From DASVRZ01 sp038230215 (GTDB lineage Bacteria > Verrucomicrobiota > Verrucomicrobiia > Chthoniobacterales > DASVRZ01): a stretch of 64,000 nucleotides of DNA. Every line of letters begins with the position of its first letter. Position 1 is the stretch's first letter. The notes beneath the pieces are model-generated. The model was not told the origin of the DNA. It ran no database searches and saw only the letters and a list, made by a program, of their open reading frames with translations. Both the position numbers and the translations under genes were made by a program. Shown piece by piece: positions 1-8,824 of this stretch. Location of the stretch: assembly GCA_038230215.1 (NCBI GenBank), contig JBBRNR010000002.1, positions 186,001 to 250,000 of the forward strand, read 5' to 3'.

Positions 1-2
1 TC

Positions 3-617
3 ATCGCGCTTCTGAGTGTGAGGGAAATGTTAGTCCGGCACCACACGCCCTCAGCCTGGACTTTGATTGTGCTCATCGTGGTGATTCTGGTGAAGGAAAT
101 CATTTTCCGCGTCATGTCGCATCGCGGTAAAAAACTCGGTAGCAGCGCACTCATTGCCGACGCCTTCCACCATCGCAGCGACGCCATTACTTCCATCGCA
201 GCTTTCATCGGTATCTCAGTCGCGTTGATCGCCGGTCCCGGCTATGAAAACGCCGATGACTGGGCCGCGCTTTTCGCCTCAGTTTTCATCGGCTACACCG
301 CGATTTACCGCATGATGCCCGCCATCAATGAAATCATGGATTCCGCCCCTGATCCCGAGATCGAGGCTGGCGCGCGAGAGGCTGCCGAGGCTGTGCCGGG
401 AGTCCTCGGCCTGGATGAATCTCGCGTGCGCAAAATGGGTTTGGAATATTTCATGGATCTCCACCTCATCGTCGATGGAAACATCAGCGTCCACGAGGGT
501 CACCGCATCGCGCACGAGGTGAAGGACGCGATTCGGCGTCAAAATGGACTCATCACCGACGTGCTCGTCCACGTCGAGCCGCAACATGTCAAAAGCGGAC
601 TCTTCGGAATGGAGTAG
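3..617 (+). CDS. Cation diffusion facilitator (CDF) family transporter, 5' truncated by window edge
   Basis: The reading frame is open through the left edge of the window, so only the C-terminal ~200 residues are seen. The visible part has a hydrophobic membrane helix, a basic loop, then AFHHRSD, which is the His/Asp metal-binding motif of the CDF fold, another pair of membrane segments, and a ferredoxin-like cytoplasmic C-terminal domain of about 80 residues ending HVEPQH. CDF proteins export Zn2+, Fe2+, Co2+ or Mn2+ by proton antiport at the inner membrane; the metal cannot be told from this fragment. The true start lies upstream of the window. Confidence 0.88.
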   Translation: MALLSVREMLVRHHTPSAWTLIVLIVVILVKEIIFRVMSHRGKKLGSSALIADAFHHRSDAITSIAAFIGISVALIAGPGYENADDWAALFASVFIGYTAIYRMMPAINEIMDSAPDPEIEAGAREAAEAVPGVLGLDESRVRKMGLEYFMDLHLIVDGNISVHEGHRIAHEVKDAIRRQNGLITDVLVHVEPQHVKSGLFGME

Positions 618-696
618 GGAGTGCATCCGTTTGAGGACCTGACATCGTAAAACGTTCCAGTAGTCCCACTTGCGGGAACAATCATATTTTCTAACG

Positions 697-900
697 ATGC
701 TTTTTCCACGCAATATTGACACCCTGGGCCGACTCCTGCGTGGGGCGGGTGCACTCCTGCTCGCTATCGCAGGGGGATTCATCTGGGCGCATTCGCATGG
801 AACTGCGATCGGATTTTTTGCCGGTGCAGTCTTTATGGGCTTCGAGGCCGCCCGTGGCTGGTGTGCCGCTCGTGCCTGTGGGATCAAAACCAAATACTAG
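697..900 (+). CDS. Small DUF2892 (YgaP-like) membrane protein
   Basis: A 67-residue protein with a short hydrophilic N-terminus (PRNID), two hydrophobic segments and a Trp-Cys plus short basic tail. This is the layout of the DUF2892/YgaP transmembrane family, which begins NxD and ends with W-C-P/A-x-x-x-L/C-G. ATG 697 is preferred over an in-frame TTG at 670 because the family starts just before the NID motif. It lies 17 bases upstream of the first desaturase gene and may be co-transcribed with it. Function is unknown for the family. Confidence 0.6.
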   Translation: MLFPRNIDTLGRLLRGAGALLLAIAGGFIWAHSHGTAIGFFAGAVFMGFEAARGWCAARACGIKTKY

Positions 901-917
901 TCTCCCACGAGCACTTC

Positions 918-2462
918 ATGAGTAAAAAAGTGATCATCATCGGTGCAGGACCCGGAGGCCTCGCATCTGCCATCCTGCTCGCCGCCTCGGGGGTGAAAGT
1001 GAAAATTTTTGAGCGTCTGTCCACCGTTGGAGGACGCACCTCGGCAATTGAGGAAGAGGGCTTCAAATTCGATCTCGGCCCCACTTTTTTTCTCTATCCA
1101 CGCGTGCTGGAGGAAATTTTTGCTGCTGCCGGTACTAGCCTTGCAGCCGAGGTGGAAATGGTGCGGCTCGATCCGCAATACCGCATCATCTTCGGCGACG
1201 GTGGAGGGGAGTTGCATGCGACCCCGAACATTGAGGAAATGGAACGTCAAATCGCCGCCATCGCACCAGGTGACGCACCGGGTTTTCGCCGGTTTCTCGA
1301 CGAGAATCGCACCAAGCTCGCGCGCATGGAGCCGTGTCTCGAAACGCCATTTCTAAGCTGGCAGGATCTTGTCAACACACGCCTTCTAAAGATGTTGCCG
1401 ATGCTTCGTCCGCATCAATCGCTCGATACGTATCTGACTCGTTTCTTCCGCGATCCCCGCATTCGCCTGGCATTTTCCTTCCAGTCGAAATACCTCGGAA
1501 TGTCGCCGTTTCGCTGCCCGAGTTTGTTCTCGATTTTATCCTTTCTGGAATACGAATACGGCGTCTTCCATCCGGTCGGAGGTTGCAACGCTGTCACCGC
1601 CGCCATGGCCCGCGTCGCGGAACGGCTCGGCGTCGAGATTTGCACCGATGAGCCTGTTCAGGAAATGCTTTTCGAGGGCCGCCGCGCCATCGGAGTTCGA
1701 ACGAAATCTGGAGAGGAGCGGGCCGATTCCCTGGTCGTGAACGCCGACTTCGCCCGCGCCATGAAACGACTCGTGCCGGATCGTTTGCGCCGTCGCTGGA
1801 CCGACCGTAAAATCGCACGAAAGAAATTTTCCTGTTCCACTTTCATGATGTATCTCGGCGTCGAGGGGACGTTTGATTTACCGCATCATAACATTCACAT
1901 CGCAGGCGACTATGAGCGCAATCTGGATGAAGTGGAAAACCAGCACATTCTTTCCGAAGACCCATCGTTTTATGTGCAAAATGCTTCCGTCACCGATCCA
2001 ACCTTGGCACCGCACGGGATGAGCACTCTCTACATATTGGCTCCAGTGACGCATCAGCATCCCAATGTCGATTGGAAAAAAGAAACCGCTGGATTCCGCT
2101 CAAAAATGTTGCGTCAAATCGAGAAGGCTGGCTTTACCGATGTCGAGCGGCGCATTCGTTTCGAGCGGGTCGTCACACCAGATGACTGGGACTCGAAATA
2201 CGAAATTCACCAAGGCGCGACTTTCAATCTCGCGCATAGTCTCGACCAGATGCTGCATTTGCGGCCGCACAATCGATTTGAAGACTTGGACGGCGTTTAT
2301 CTGGTCGGCGGCGGCACGCATCCGGGTAGTGGATTGCCGGTGATTTTTGAATCAGCGCGGGTCAGCACGCGATTGCTGTTAGAGGAACTGGACATCGAAC
2401 CTGCGATCGATTCCGCGCCAGATGCGAACCTAACTCCGATGGGTTTGGAGGCGGCGTTATGA
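918..2462 (+). CDS. CrtI/CrtN-type carotenoid desaturase or oxidase (first copy)
   Basis: A 514-residue FAD amine-oxidase-fold protein of the phytoene/diapophytoene desaturase family. It has the N-terminal dinucleotide-binding motif GAGPGG (residues 9-14), FDLGPTFFLYP after the first Rossmann unit, and the C-terminal FAD-binding GGGTHPGSG (464-472). These enzymes introduce double bonds in, or oxidise, the isoprenoid chain at the membrane. The start at ATG 918 places MSKKVIIIGAG at the N-terminus; an upstream in-frame start at 861 would overlap the preceding gene. The 3' end overlaps the aldehyde dehydrogenase start (ATGA). With the second desaturase, aldehyde dehydrogenase, acyltransferase and glycosyltransferase, the context fits CrtN or CrtP of a C30 pathway. 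Which of the two copies does which step cannot be read from sequence. Confidence 0.85.
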   Translation: MSKKVIIIGAGPGGLASAILLAASGVKVKIFERLSTVGGRTSAIEEEGFKFDLGPTFFLYPRVLEEIFAAAGTSLAAEVEMVRLDPQYRIIFGDGGGELHATPNIEEMERQIAAIAPGDAPGFRRFLDENRTKLARMEPCLETPFLSWQDLVNTRLLKMLPMLRPHQSLDTYLTRFFRDPRIRLAFSFQSKYLGMSPFRCPSLFSILSFLEYEYGVFHPVGGCNAVTAAMARVAERLGVEICTDEPVQEMLFEGRRAIGVRTKSGEERADSLVVNADFARAMKRLVPDRLRRRWTDRKIARKKFSCSTFMMYLGVEGTFDLPHHNIHIAGDYERNLDEVENQHILSEDPSFYVQNASVTDPTLAPHGMSTLYILAPVTHQHPNVDWKKETAGFRSKMLRQIEKAGFTDVERRIRFERVVTPDDWDSKYEIHQGATFNLAHSLDQMLHLRPHNRFEDLDGVYLVGGGTHPGSGLPVIFESARVSTRLLLEELDIEPAIDSAPDANLTPMGLEAAL

Positions 2463-3736
2463 GTTTGCTCGAGAGAGTGCTGGAACAGCCTGCGACACGA
2501 GCTGAGGAAACCAATCTGGCCCAGCGCCATTGGGCCGAAACTCGTCTGAAAAATCGGCTGCGCATCGTTTGTGAATTGCGCCATCGCATCGCGGAAAACG
2601 CACATCTTCTAGCCCAGTCTGCGGCATTGGTCTCAGACCGACCGCTGGCCGAAAAACTCGTCTCGGAAGTTCTTCCCCTGGCCGATGCCTGTCGCTGGCT
2701 AGAATCGAATGCAACCCGAGTCCTGGCACCTCGTCGTCACGGTCGGAGCGGTCGTCCTTTTTGGCTGCAAGGCATGACCTTCGAGGTACAACGGCAGCCT
2801 TTTGGAAAAATACTCATCATTGGCCCAGGCAATTATCCGCTGTTTCTTCCCGCCGTTCAGGCTCTGCAGGCGCTCGTCGCCGGTAATTCTGTGCAGCTCA
2901 AACCCGCGCCCTGCACACGATCCGTCGCGCTGGCTTTCGCCAAACTAATCACAGAGGCCGGTCTTCCAGAAGGACTGCTAACCATTCTTCCCGAGAGCGT
3001 CACGGCAGCCGAGGAAGCGATGCGGGTCGGTGTGGACAAAGTGGTTTTCACTGGTGCTTCCGAAAACGGACGCGACGTGCTAACCACGCTTGCCGCCACC
3101 AACACTCCGTCCGTCATGGAGCTATCTGGCGAGGATGCCGTGGTGGTTCTGGCGGATGCGGATCTCGATCTGGTCACGCGTGCGCTGCGCTTTGGCACCT
3201 GGCTTAACGATGGCGAAACCTGCATCGCCCCACGGAGGTTGGTTGTCGTGCAATCCGTTGCGGATGATTTGCTTACGCGGCTAACAGCAGCCAGCCTTCC
3301 TCGTCTCCCGATTGAGCGCGTGCACGACACATCCTCAGCTCTCCTGCGGGTGAACGCGGGAGATTTTGCACTCGGCTGCTCTTTGTTTTCGCGTGATATC
3401 GATGGAGCCCGACTCATCGCCGCGCAGATCAAAACCGGGTTTGTTTTAATCAACGATTTGATCGTTCCCACAGCCGATCCACGCATGCCTTTTGGAGGGA
3501 CGAAGGCGAGCGGATTCGGCACGACACGCGGTGCGGAGGGACTGCTGGAAATGACGTTTCCCCACGTGGTCGCCGTTCGCAGTGGGAAGTTTCATCCACA
3601 TTTTTTAGAGTCGAGTTCCAGTGATATCGCGTTCTTTGAAGCCTACATTTCCGCCGCTCATGGACGAAGCCGCTGGCCCGCTCTCTTGCAGTTTTTCCGT
3701 GAGCTGATGAAACAAGCCCGGACTAAAAAATTATGA
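2459..3736 (+). CDS. NAD(P)-dependent aldehyde dehydrogenase of the carotenoid cluster
   Basis: A 425-residue ALDH-superfamily enzyme, slightly shorter than the usual 450-500. It shows the cofactor lysine in LKPAP (K148), the FTGASENG turn (197-204), the general-base glutamate in MELSGED (E221) and the nucleophilic cysteine in GETCIAPRR (C255), so it should be active. The start and end overlap both flanking desaturases by four bases, indicating translational coupling. In the staphyloxanthin pathway an aldehyde dehydrogenase oxidises the diaponeurosporene aldehyde to the acid before glycosylation. That role is inferred here from the neighbours. Confidence 0.85.
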   Translation: MSLLERVLEQPATRAEETNLAQRHWAETRLKNRLRIVCELRHRIAENAHLLAQSAALVSDRPLAEKLVSEVLPLADACRWLESNATRVLAPRRHGRSGRPFWLQGMTFEVQRQPFGKILIIGPGNYPLFLPAVQALQALVAGNSVQLKPAPCTRSVALAFAKLITEAGLPEGLLTILPESVTAAEEAMRVGVDKVVFTGASENGRDVLTTLAATNTPSVMELSGEDAVVVLADADLDLVTRALRFGTWLNDGETCIAPRRLVVVQSVADDLLTRLTAASLPRLPIERVHDTSSALLRVNAGDFALGCSLFSRDIDGARLIAAQIKTGFVLINDLIVPTADPRMPFGGTKASGFGTTRGAEGLLEMTFPHVVAVRSGKFHPHFLESSSSDIAFFEAYISAAHGRSRWPALLQFFRELMKQARTKKL

Positions 3737-5265
3737 AACCCATTGGAATTATTGGCGGCGGACTGGGCGGACTTTCCGCCGCCTGCGTCCTCGCGGCGCG
3801 GGGCCACAAGGTAATCCTTTTCGAGCGCAACGAATGGCTCGGCGGCAAGGCGGCGCAACTTCAGGAAAATGGTTTTCGTTTCGACATGGGGCCGACCATT
3901 GTCACCATCCCTTCAGTTCTCAAGCGCATCTTCGAGGAGGCTGGAAAACATCTCGAGGACTATCTGAAACTCATCCGGCTCGATCCGCAATGGCGCTGCT
4001 TTTTTGATGACGGCTCCGTGCTCGATCTTGCGCAGGATCCGAATGAAATGGCGAAAACTCTCGATGCCTTTGCGCCGGGTACTAACAGCGGCCAGCGCTA
4101 CCGCGATTTCATTCAGTACAGCGAGCGGTTGAATGGCATTTCGCAGCGGCAATTTTTCTACAAACCCATCGGCGGCATCGGAGATATGTTTCAATGGAAG
4201 GCGTCGTTCGATCCGAAAATGCTGGGCGACGTTCTGGCGATGCGCATGGGTCGATCCGTGGCCAGCACCGTGCGGTCGTTCACACCCGATCCAAGAGTGG
4301 CGCAAATGGTCGATCATTTTACCCAATACGTGGGCTCATCGCCCTACGGCTCGCCTGCCGTGCTTTGTGGAATCGCACACATGCAGACGGACGAGGGCAT
4401 TTGGTATCCGCGTGGAGGCACGCGTGCAGTTCCGCTGGCATTGGAAAAACTGGCACGCGAACTCGGCGTCGAATTCCGCATGGGAGTCAAGGTAGAAAAG
4501 ATCCTAACGGAAAACAAAACAGTGACCGGAGTTAGAACCGACTCTGATGGCGATATCGATCTAAGTGGAGTCGTTTCCAACTGTGACTCCGTGCGCACGC
4601 ACCGCGAACTTATCAATGGCCAAGTCGGCGCGACTTTCGAGCGTCGACGAAAATACGAGCCCGCCTGTTCCGGTGTGGTGCTCTATCTCGGTCTCAGTAA
4701 ACGGTATGAGCATCTCGCGCATCACGATTTCGTTTTCAGCCGCGATCCGCATGAGGAGTTTGATTACATCTACAAGCGTGGCGAGCCCGCTCCCGACCCG
4801 ACCTGTTATCTCGCCGCAACCAGCGGTACCGAATCGAGCACCGCACCCGCTGGCGGAGAGGCGCTTTACGTTCTCGTGCATGCGCCGTATCTGCGCCCGC
4901 ATCACGACTGGAAAAAGATGCTGCCCGCGTATCGTCAGGTCATTCTGGATAAATTGAAACGCACGGGCCAGATGCCGGACATCGAATCGCGAATTGTCTC
5001 CGAAAGTTTCCTGACGCCGCAGGATATTCACGACCGCTATCATGTGCTCAACGGCGCCATTTACGGCCTCGCCAGCCATGGGAAATTCCTCGGTGCTTTC
5101 AAGCCGGGTAATCGTAGCCCCGATCTGCGCGGTCTCTATCTTGCAGGTGGTGCTGCGCATCCAGGCCCCGGTATGCCCATGGTGCTGATGTCTGGCTGGA
5201 TCGCAGCCGATACGCTTGATCAAGATACGCATGGAACTCGCATGAAAACGGAGGTGGCCGCATGA
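3733..5265 (+). CDS. CrtI/CrtP-type carotenoid desaturase or oxidase (second copy)
   Basis: A 510-residue second member of the phytoene desaturase family. It has GGGLGG at residues 8-13, FDMGPTIVTIP (the family's FD-GP signature), and the C-terminal LAGGAAHPGPGMP FAD-binding stretch. It is clearly related to, but divergent from, the copy at 918-2462, as expected for a CrtN/CrtP pair (desaturation versus terminal methyl oxidation). Four-base overlaps with the genes on both sides place it in the middle of the operon. Confidence 0.87.
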   Translation: MKPIGIIGGGLGGLSAACVLAARGHKVILFERNEWLGGKAAQLQENGFRFDMGPTIVTIPSVLKRIFEEAGKHLEDYLKLIRLDPQWRCFFDDGSVLDLAQDPNEMAKTLDAFAPGTNSGQRYRDFIQYSERLNGISQRQFFYKPIGGIGDMFQWKASFDPKMLGDVLAMRMGRSVASTVRSFTPDPRVAQMVDHFTQYVGSSPYGSPAVLCGIAHMQTDEGIWYPRGGTRAVPLALEKLARELGVEFRMGVKVEKILTENKTVTGVRTDSDGDIDLSGVVSNCDSVRTHRELINGQVGATFERRRKYEPACSGVVLYLGLSKRYEHLAHHDFVFSRDPHEEFDYIYKRGEPAPDPTCYLAATSGTESSTAPAGGEALYVLVHAPYLRPHHDWKKMLPAYRQVILDKLKRTGQMPDIESRIVSESFLTPQDIHDRYHVLNGAIYGLASHGKFLGAFKPGNRSPDLRGLYLAGGAAHPGPGMPMVLMSGWIAADTLDQDTHGTRMKTEVAA

Positions 5266-6044
5266 AATCCCCTCAGCCGAAAATCTCGGCTGGCGTAAAC
5301 CGGGTTTTTGGGACCTACAGTGCGCATTATGTGCGGAAAAACTTCCACACCTTTCGGATACTAAAAGACGTAATCCCAGAAAACGATCCCAAACGCCCGC
5401 TGGTTGTGTATCTCAACCACGCCGCATGGTGGGACCCACTGATATGCATGGGACTCGCTCGGAAATTTTTTGCGGAAAGAAATTCATTCGCACCGATCGA
5501 CGCGGAGATGCTGCAGAAATATCGTTTCTTCAAGCATCTCGGCTTTTTTCCTGTCGAGCAAAATTCCGCTCGCGGCGCGCGGCAATTTCTGCGCGTGGCC
5601 GGCACGATTTTATCAGAGAAAAAAAACGCCCTTTGGCTTACTCCGCAGGGACGCTTCGCCGATGTGCGCGTGCGTCCACCGGGATTGCTGGGTGGCCTCT
5701 CGGCGCTGGCAGCCGGAAAAACGGAGGCGACTTTCATTCCACTGGCGATTGAATACGCTTTCTGGATGGAATCGCGCCCGGAAATTCTCGTCGCATTTGG
5801 GCAGTCGATTATTCCCTCATCGAATCCGGAACGAACTGTGAATGATTGGACCAAAGTTTTTTCCGATTCTCTTGCGACTGCGCAAGATCGACTCGCGGAA
5901 GCTTCATTAAGACGGGAAACTGCCGATTGGGTCGTGAAGGATCGGGCCAGTGTCGGGACGAATTTTTTCTATGATATATGGCGCTGGACTCGCGCCAAAT
6001 GCACCGGCGAATCTTTCACGCCGTCTCACCAGACGGAGTCCTAA
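5262..6044 (+). CDS. PlsC-family acyltransferase (CrtO-like by context)
   Basis: A 260-residue lysophospholipid-acyltransferase-fold protein. The catalytic HX4D motif is NHAAWWDP (H53, D58), and the substrate-binding loop that usually reads FPEG is TPQGRF (128-133). Such enzymes transfer a fatty acyl group to a hydroxyl at the membrane. Being overlapped with the second desaturase and one base from the glycosyltransferase suggests it acylates a glycosylated carotenoid, as CrtO does in staphyloxanthin synthesis. That substrate is inferred. A phospholipid substrate remains possible. Confidence 0.75.
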   Translation: MKSPQPKISAGVNRVFGTYSAHYVRKNFHTFRILKDVIPENDPKRPLVVYLNHAAWWDPLICMGLARKFFAERNSFAPIDAEMLQKYRFFKHLGFFPVEQNSARGARQFLRVAGTILSEKKNALWLTPQGRFADVRVRPPGLLGGLSALAAGKTEATFIPLAIEYAFWMESRPEILVAFGQSIIPSSNPERTVNDWTKVFSDSLATAQDRLAEASLRRETADWVVKDRASVGTNFFYDIWRWTRAKCTGESFTPSHQTES

Positions 6045-6045
6045 C

Positions 6046-7170
6046 ATGGTTGTTTTCCTCGCGATCATCTGCTGTTTGCTGGCCTTGATTCCAGCGGTCT
6101 TGTTTATCCAAAATCTGTCGCTTTACGCACCCTTGCCGAATGCTGAAAATAAAACGACAGCGAGATGTTCAGTCCTAATTCCAACGCGTAACGAAGAGAG
6201 AAATATCGGCGACGCCTTGCGATCCATACTGCATTCCACGGGAATCGACCTGGAGGTGATTGTTCTTGATGACGGCTCCAGCGATTCGACAGCGGAGATC
6301 GTTCGTTCCATTGGCTCAACCGATTCTCGGGTTCGGCTGGAAACAGCACTGCCATTGCCGTCGGGTTGGTGCGGAAAAAACTTTGCCTGCCAGCAACTTG
6401 CAAGCCTCGCGAGTCATTCGACTTTGATTTATATGGACGCCGATGTGCGGGTGTCGCGACCTGATTCATTGGTGCGTCTGACGAGTTTTTTGGAACTGGG
6501 CGGAGTGGCGCTCGCCAGCGGAGTTCCCCGGGAAATCACCGGTGGCCTCATGGAAAAACTAATCATCCCGCTAATTCATTTTGTCCTGCTCGGGTTTCTT
6601 CCATTGCGCCTGATGAGGAGCGGCACAGACCCTGGATTCGCGGCGGCCTGCGGCCAAATTCTGGCGGTGAAAAAAGAAATTTATCTAACTACCGGGGGCC
6701 ACGGCGCGGTGCCAGATCGAATTCACGATGCCGTGGCTTTGACCCGGCATCTTCGCGCCCAAGGCTTCACCACCGATTTGTTTGATGCGACCGAATTTTT
6801 CAGTTGTCGGATGTATGAAACGCCTCTGGATGTGTGGAATGGCTTTGCCAAAAATGCCCACGAAGGTCTTGGGTCGAGACAACTCATTTTGCCTGCCACT
6901 GCCATTCTTTTCTGCGGACAGGTTTTGCCATTCATTTTTCTACTCACACCGTTTTCTGTGACTGCAAAATTACTCAGCTTCGCGGGTGCTGCCCTGGCCC
7001 TACTTCCGAGAATTCTGGCCGCGATTCGATTCCAACAATCCTGGGTTGGGGTTGTCCTGCATCCATTCGCGATTGTAATTCTGTTAGCGATTCAATGGAG
7101 TGCCTGGCTGGGCGCTCGGCAGAATCGTTCGTCCGTGTGGAAAGGACGATCCTACTCCGCCGCACCATGA
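6046..7170 (+). CDS. Family 2 glycosyltransferase (CrtQ/HpnB-like) with membrane segments
   Basis: A 374-residue GT2 enzyme: N-terminal membrane helix (about 1-25), nucleotide-sugar binding LDDGSSD (74-80), metal-binding DAD (131-133) and three C-terminal hydrophobic segments followed by W-K-G-R. This arrangement is that of CrtQ-type and hopene-associated glycosyltransferases. ATG 6046 follows the acyltransferase stop by one base and begins at the membrane helix. In this operon it probably glycosylates the carotenoid acid. HpnB-like activity on hopanoids is the alternative. Confidence 0.78.
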   Translation: MVVFLAIICCLLALIPAVLFIQNLSLYAPLPNAENKTTARCSVLIPTRNEERNIGDALRSILHSTGIDLEVIVLDDGSSDSTAEIVRSIGSTDSRVRLETALPLPSGWCGKNFACQQLASLASHSTLIYMDADVRVSRPDSLVRLTSFLELGGVALASGVPREITGGLMEKLIIPLIHFVLLGFLPLRLMRSGTDPGFAAACGQILAVKKEIYLTTGGHGAVPDRIHDAVALTRHLRAQGFTTDLFDATEFFSCRMYETPLDVWNGFAKNAHEGLGSRQLILPATAILFCGQVLPFIFLLTPFSVTAKLLSFAGAALALLPRILAAIRFQQSWVGVVLHPFAIVILLAIQWSAWLGARQNRSSVWKGRSYSAAP

Positions 7171-7652
7171 AATCTGTTGTTGTTGCGTGGTTGATTTTTC
7201 TGTCGTTCGCGCCCGCAGAAGACCGGAGTTTGAGTGAATTTGAGCTGACGGATCAGAATGCCCAGACCCGCCATTATCAGTTTCCGAAAGAGAAAATAAC
7301 AGTGATGACAGTGGCAGACCACAAAGGCTCGGACCAGCTCACTCCCTGGATTCAATGCCTTTATGATCGATACGGAAAGACGATCGACATCGATGGCATC
7401 GCGGATGTCTCAATGATTCCGACACCATTTCAAAATTTCTTTCGCAATGAGTTTCGCAAAAAACTAACGCGATCAGTAATGCTCGATTGGGGCGGCTCAG
7501 TGGTTCGCCAGTTTGGCTATGAGAAGGGCATTGCAAATATCTACGTCATCGATCGCGGCGGGCGCATTGTGAAACAACGAAGCGGCGCGGTGTCTGATAC
7601 TGCCTTGAAGGACATGGCCGCTGGAATCGACCAGGCCATAAAAAATCCTTAA
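7167..7652 (+). CDS. Secreted thioredoxin-fold-like protein of unknown function
   Basis: A 161-residue protein with a short hydrophobic signal-like N-terminus (MKSVVVAWLIFLSFAPA). The remainder reads like a thioredoxin/redoxin fold: a core strand with TVMTVAD, a later MLDWGGSVVRQFGY and a terminal strand with NIYVIDRGGRIV. No CxxC is present, so it is unlikely to be a classical thiol oxidoreductase. The resemblance to YtfJ-like proteins is weak. The ATG overlaps the stop of the glycosyltransferase, making it the last gene of the carotenoid-type operon. Confidence 0.55.
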   Translation: MKSVVVAWLIFLSFAPAEDRSLSEFELTDQNAQTRHYQFPKEKITVMTVADHKGSDQLTPWIQCLYDRYGKTIDIDGIADVSMIPTPFQNFFRNEFRKKLTRSVMLDWGGSVVRQFGYEKGIANIYVIDRGGRIVKQRSGAVSDTALKDMAAGIDQAIKNP

Positions 7653-7706
7653 GTCAAAGCCCACCTCCATTGGCGGTGCAGCCGAAGCAGTGGTTCGCAA
7701 TCAGGG

Positions 7707-7725
7707 TTCAGGCCGTGAGCCTGAA
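7707..7725. terminator. Possible hairpin between convergent genes
   Basis: TTCAGGC and GCCTGAA form a perfect 7-bp stem with a 5-base loop in the 90-base gap between two convergent genes. No T-run follows, so a terminator role rests on position alone. Confidence 0.3.
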
Positions 7726-7742
7726 GCGTTTGGCAAAACGGC

Positions 7743-8627
7743 TCAGGTTTCTTGATAACCTGGCGCAAAGAAGAAGCGATAAATGCCCCCGCCGAGCAAC
7801 CCTCCGATGAGCGGCGCGACGATGTAAACCGTCAGCCAGCCGTTACCATTGGTGGTGAATGGAATGGAACCCCAACCGGCGACGGCCGAGAACAGCCTCG
7901 GACCCAGATCACGCGCCGGATTCATGCAAGCCATCGTGAGCGGCCCGATCAGCGAAATCAGCAGCGTTACGGTGAGTCCTATCGTTGCCGGGGTGAGCGT
8001 TTGTGGACGGGTTTTGTTGCGCTCGTCGGTGACGCAAAAAATCACCAGCAGCAGGATCGCCGTGGCGATGACCTCGGCGAAAAAAGCCGCGGGCATAGAC
8101 ATCTTCAAACGGGCTGACGCGTCCAGTGCCTTGCCGCCCGGATTCGGAAAATATTCGCCGTAAACCATCGCCGTCGCCTCGCTTCCTGACTGACCGCGAA
8201 CGATGTCGTGCGCAGTCTCATAGACTCGCAGGCTGTCGCCGAAAATGCCATAGAGCACGGCGCAGGCGGCGAAGGCACCCAGCATTTGCAGCATCACATA
8301 CGGGATCACGCGGCCCTTGGGAAAATTCGACCAGACCGCCATGCTCAGAGTCACCGCCGGATTCAGATGTGCGCCGCTCAACGCACCCGTCAGATAAATC
8401 GCCGTCGCGATACCCAGACCCCAGACGATGGCGACTTGGAAAACGCCGACCTGTGCTCCCATAAGCACGGCGGCGTGGACGCTTCCGCAGCCGAAGAAAA
8501 CGAGCAGGAACGTCCCAAAAAATTCCCCGACTATCCAATCCCACGGTGCGGTGCGGCGGGAGGAGACGGCTTTCGAGGTGGCGGTGATACCCTCGACGAT
8601 GTTGTCCATGTTTTGCGATTGTGACAT
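7743..8627 (-). CDS. glpF: Aquaporin-family glycerol facilitator
   Basis: A 294-residue MIP-family channel with six hydrophobic segments. Both half-helix motifs are present: HLNPAV (NPA at 89-91) and MNPARDLGPR (NPA at 236-238). The Asp directly after the second NPAR (D240) is the mark of the aquaglyceroporin branch, so glycerol or small polyol passage is more likely than pure water. A hydrophilic N-terminal extension of about 28 residues precedes the first helix. It stands alone, with no glycerol kinase beside it in this window. Confidence 0.9.
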   Translation of the reverse strand: MSQSQNMDNIVEGITATSKAVSSRRTAPWDWIVGEFFGTFLLVFFGCGSVHAAVLMGAQVGVFQVAIVWGLGIATAIYLTGALSGAHLNPAVTLSMAVWSNFPKGRVIPYVMLQMLGAFAACAVLYGIFGDSLRVYETAHDIVRGQSGSEATAMVYGEYFPNPGGKALDASARLKMSMPAAFFAEVIATAILLLVIFCVTDERNKTRPQTLTPATIGLTVTLLISLIGPLTMACMNPARDLGPRLFSAVAGWGSIPFTTNGNGWLTVYIVAPLIGGLLGGGIYRFFFAPGYQET

Positions 8628-8824
8628 AAGCGTTTATCTCAGTTTCAGACTACTCGTGGAGAGGCGGTTTTTCATGTGACTTGGATTGTCATCACAACGC
8701 CACCAGCAGCGCAAGCACTGAGAAAAGACGGCTGATTTCTGAGTTTCATTCGTATCAGAATTGTGCCTGATGCACGGCTCGGAGGAGCCTGGCAAAACTG
8801 GTGCGCAAACTCAAATTCGTATCC

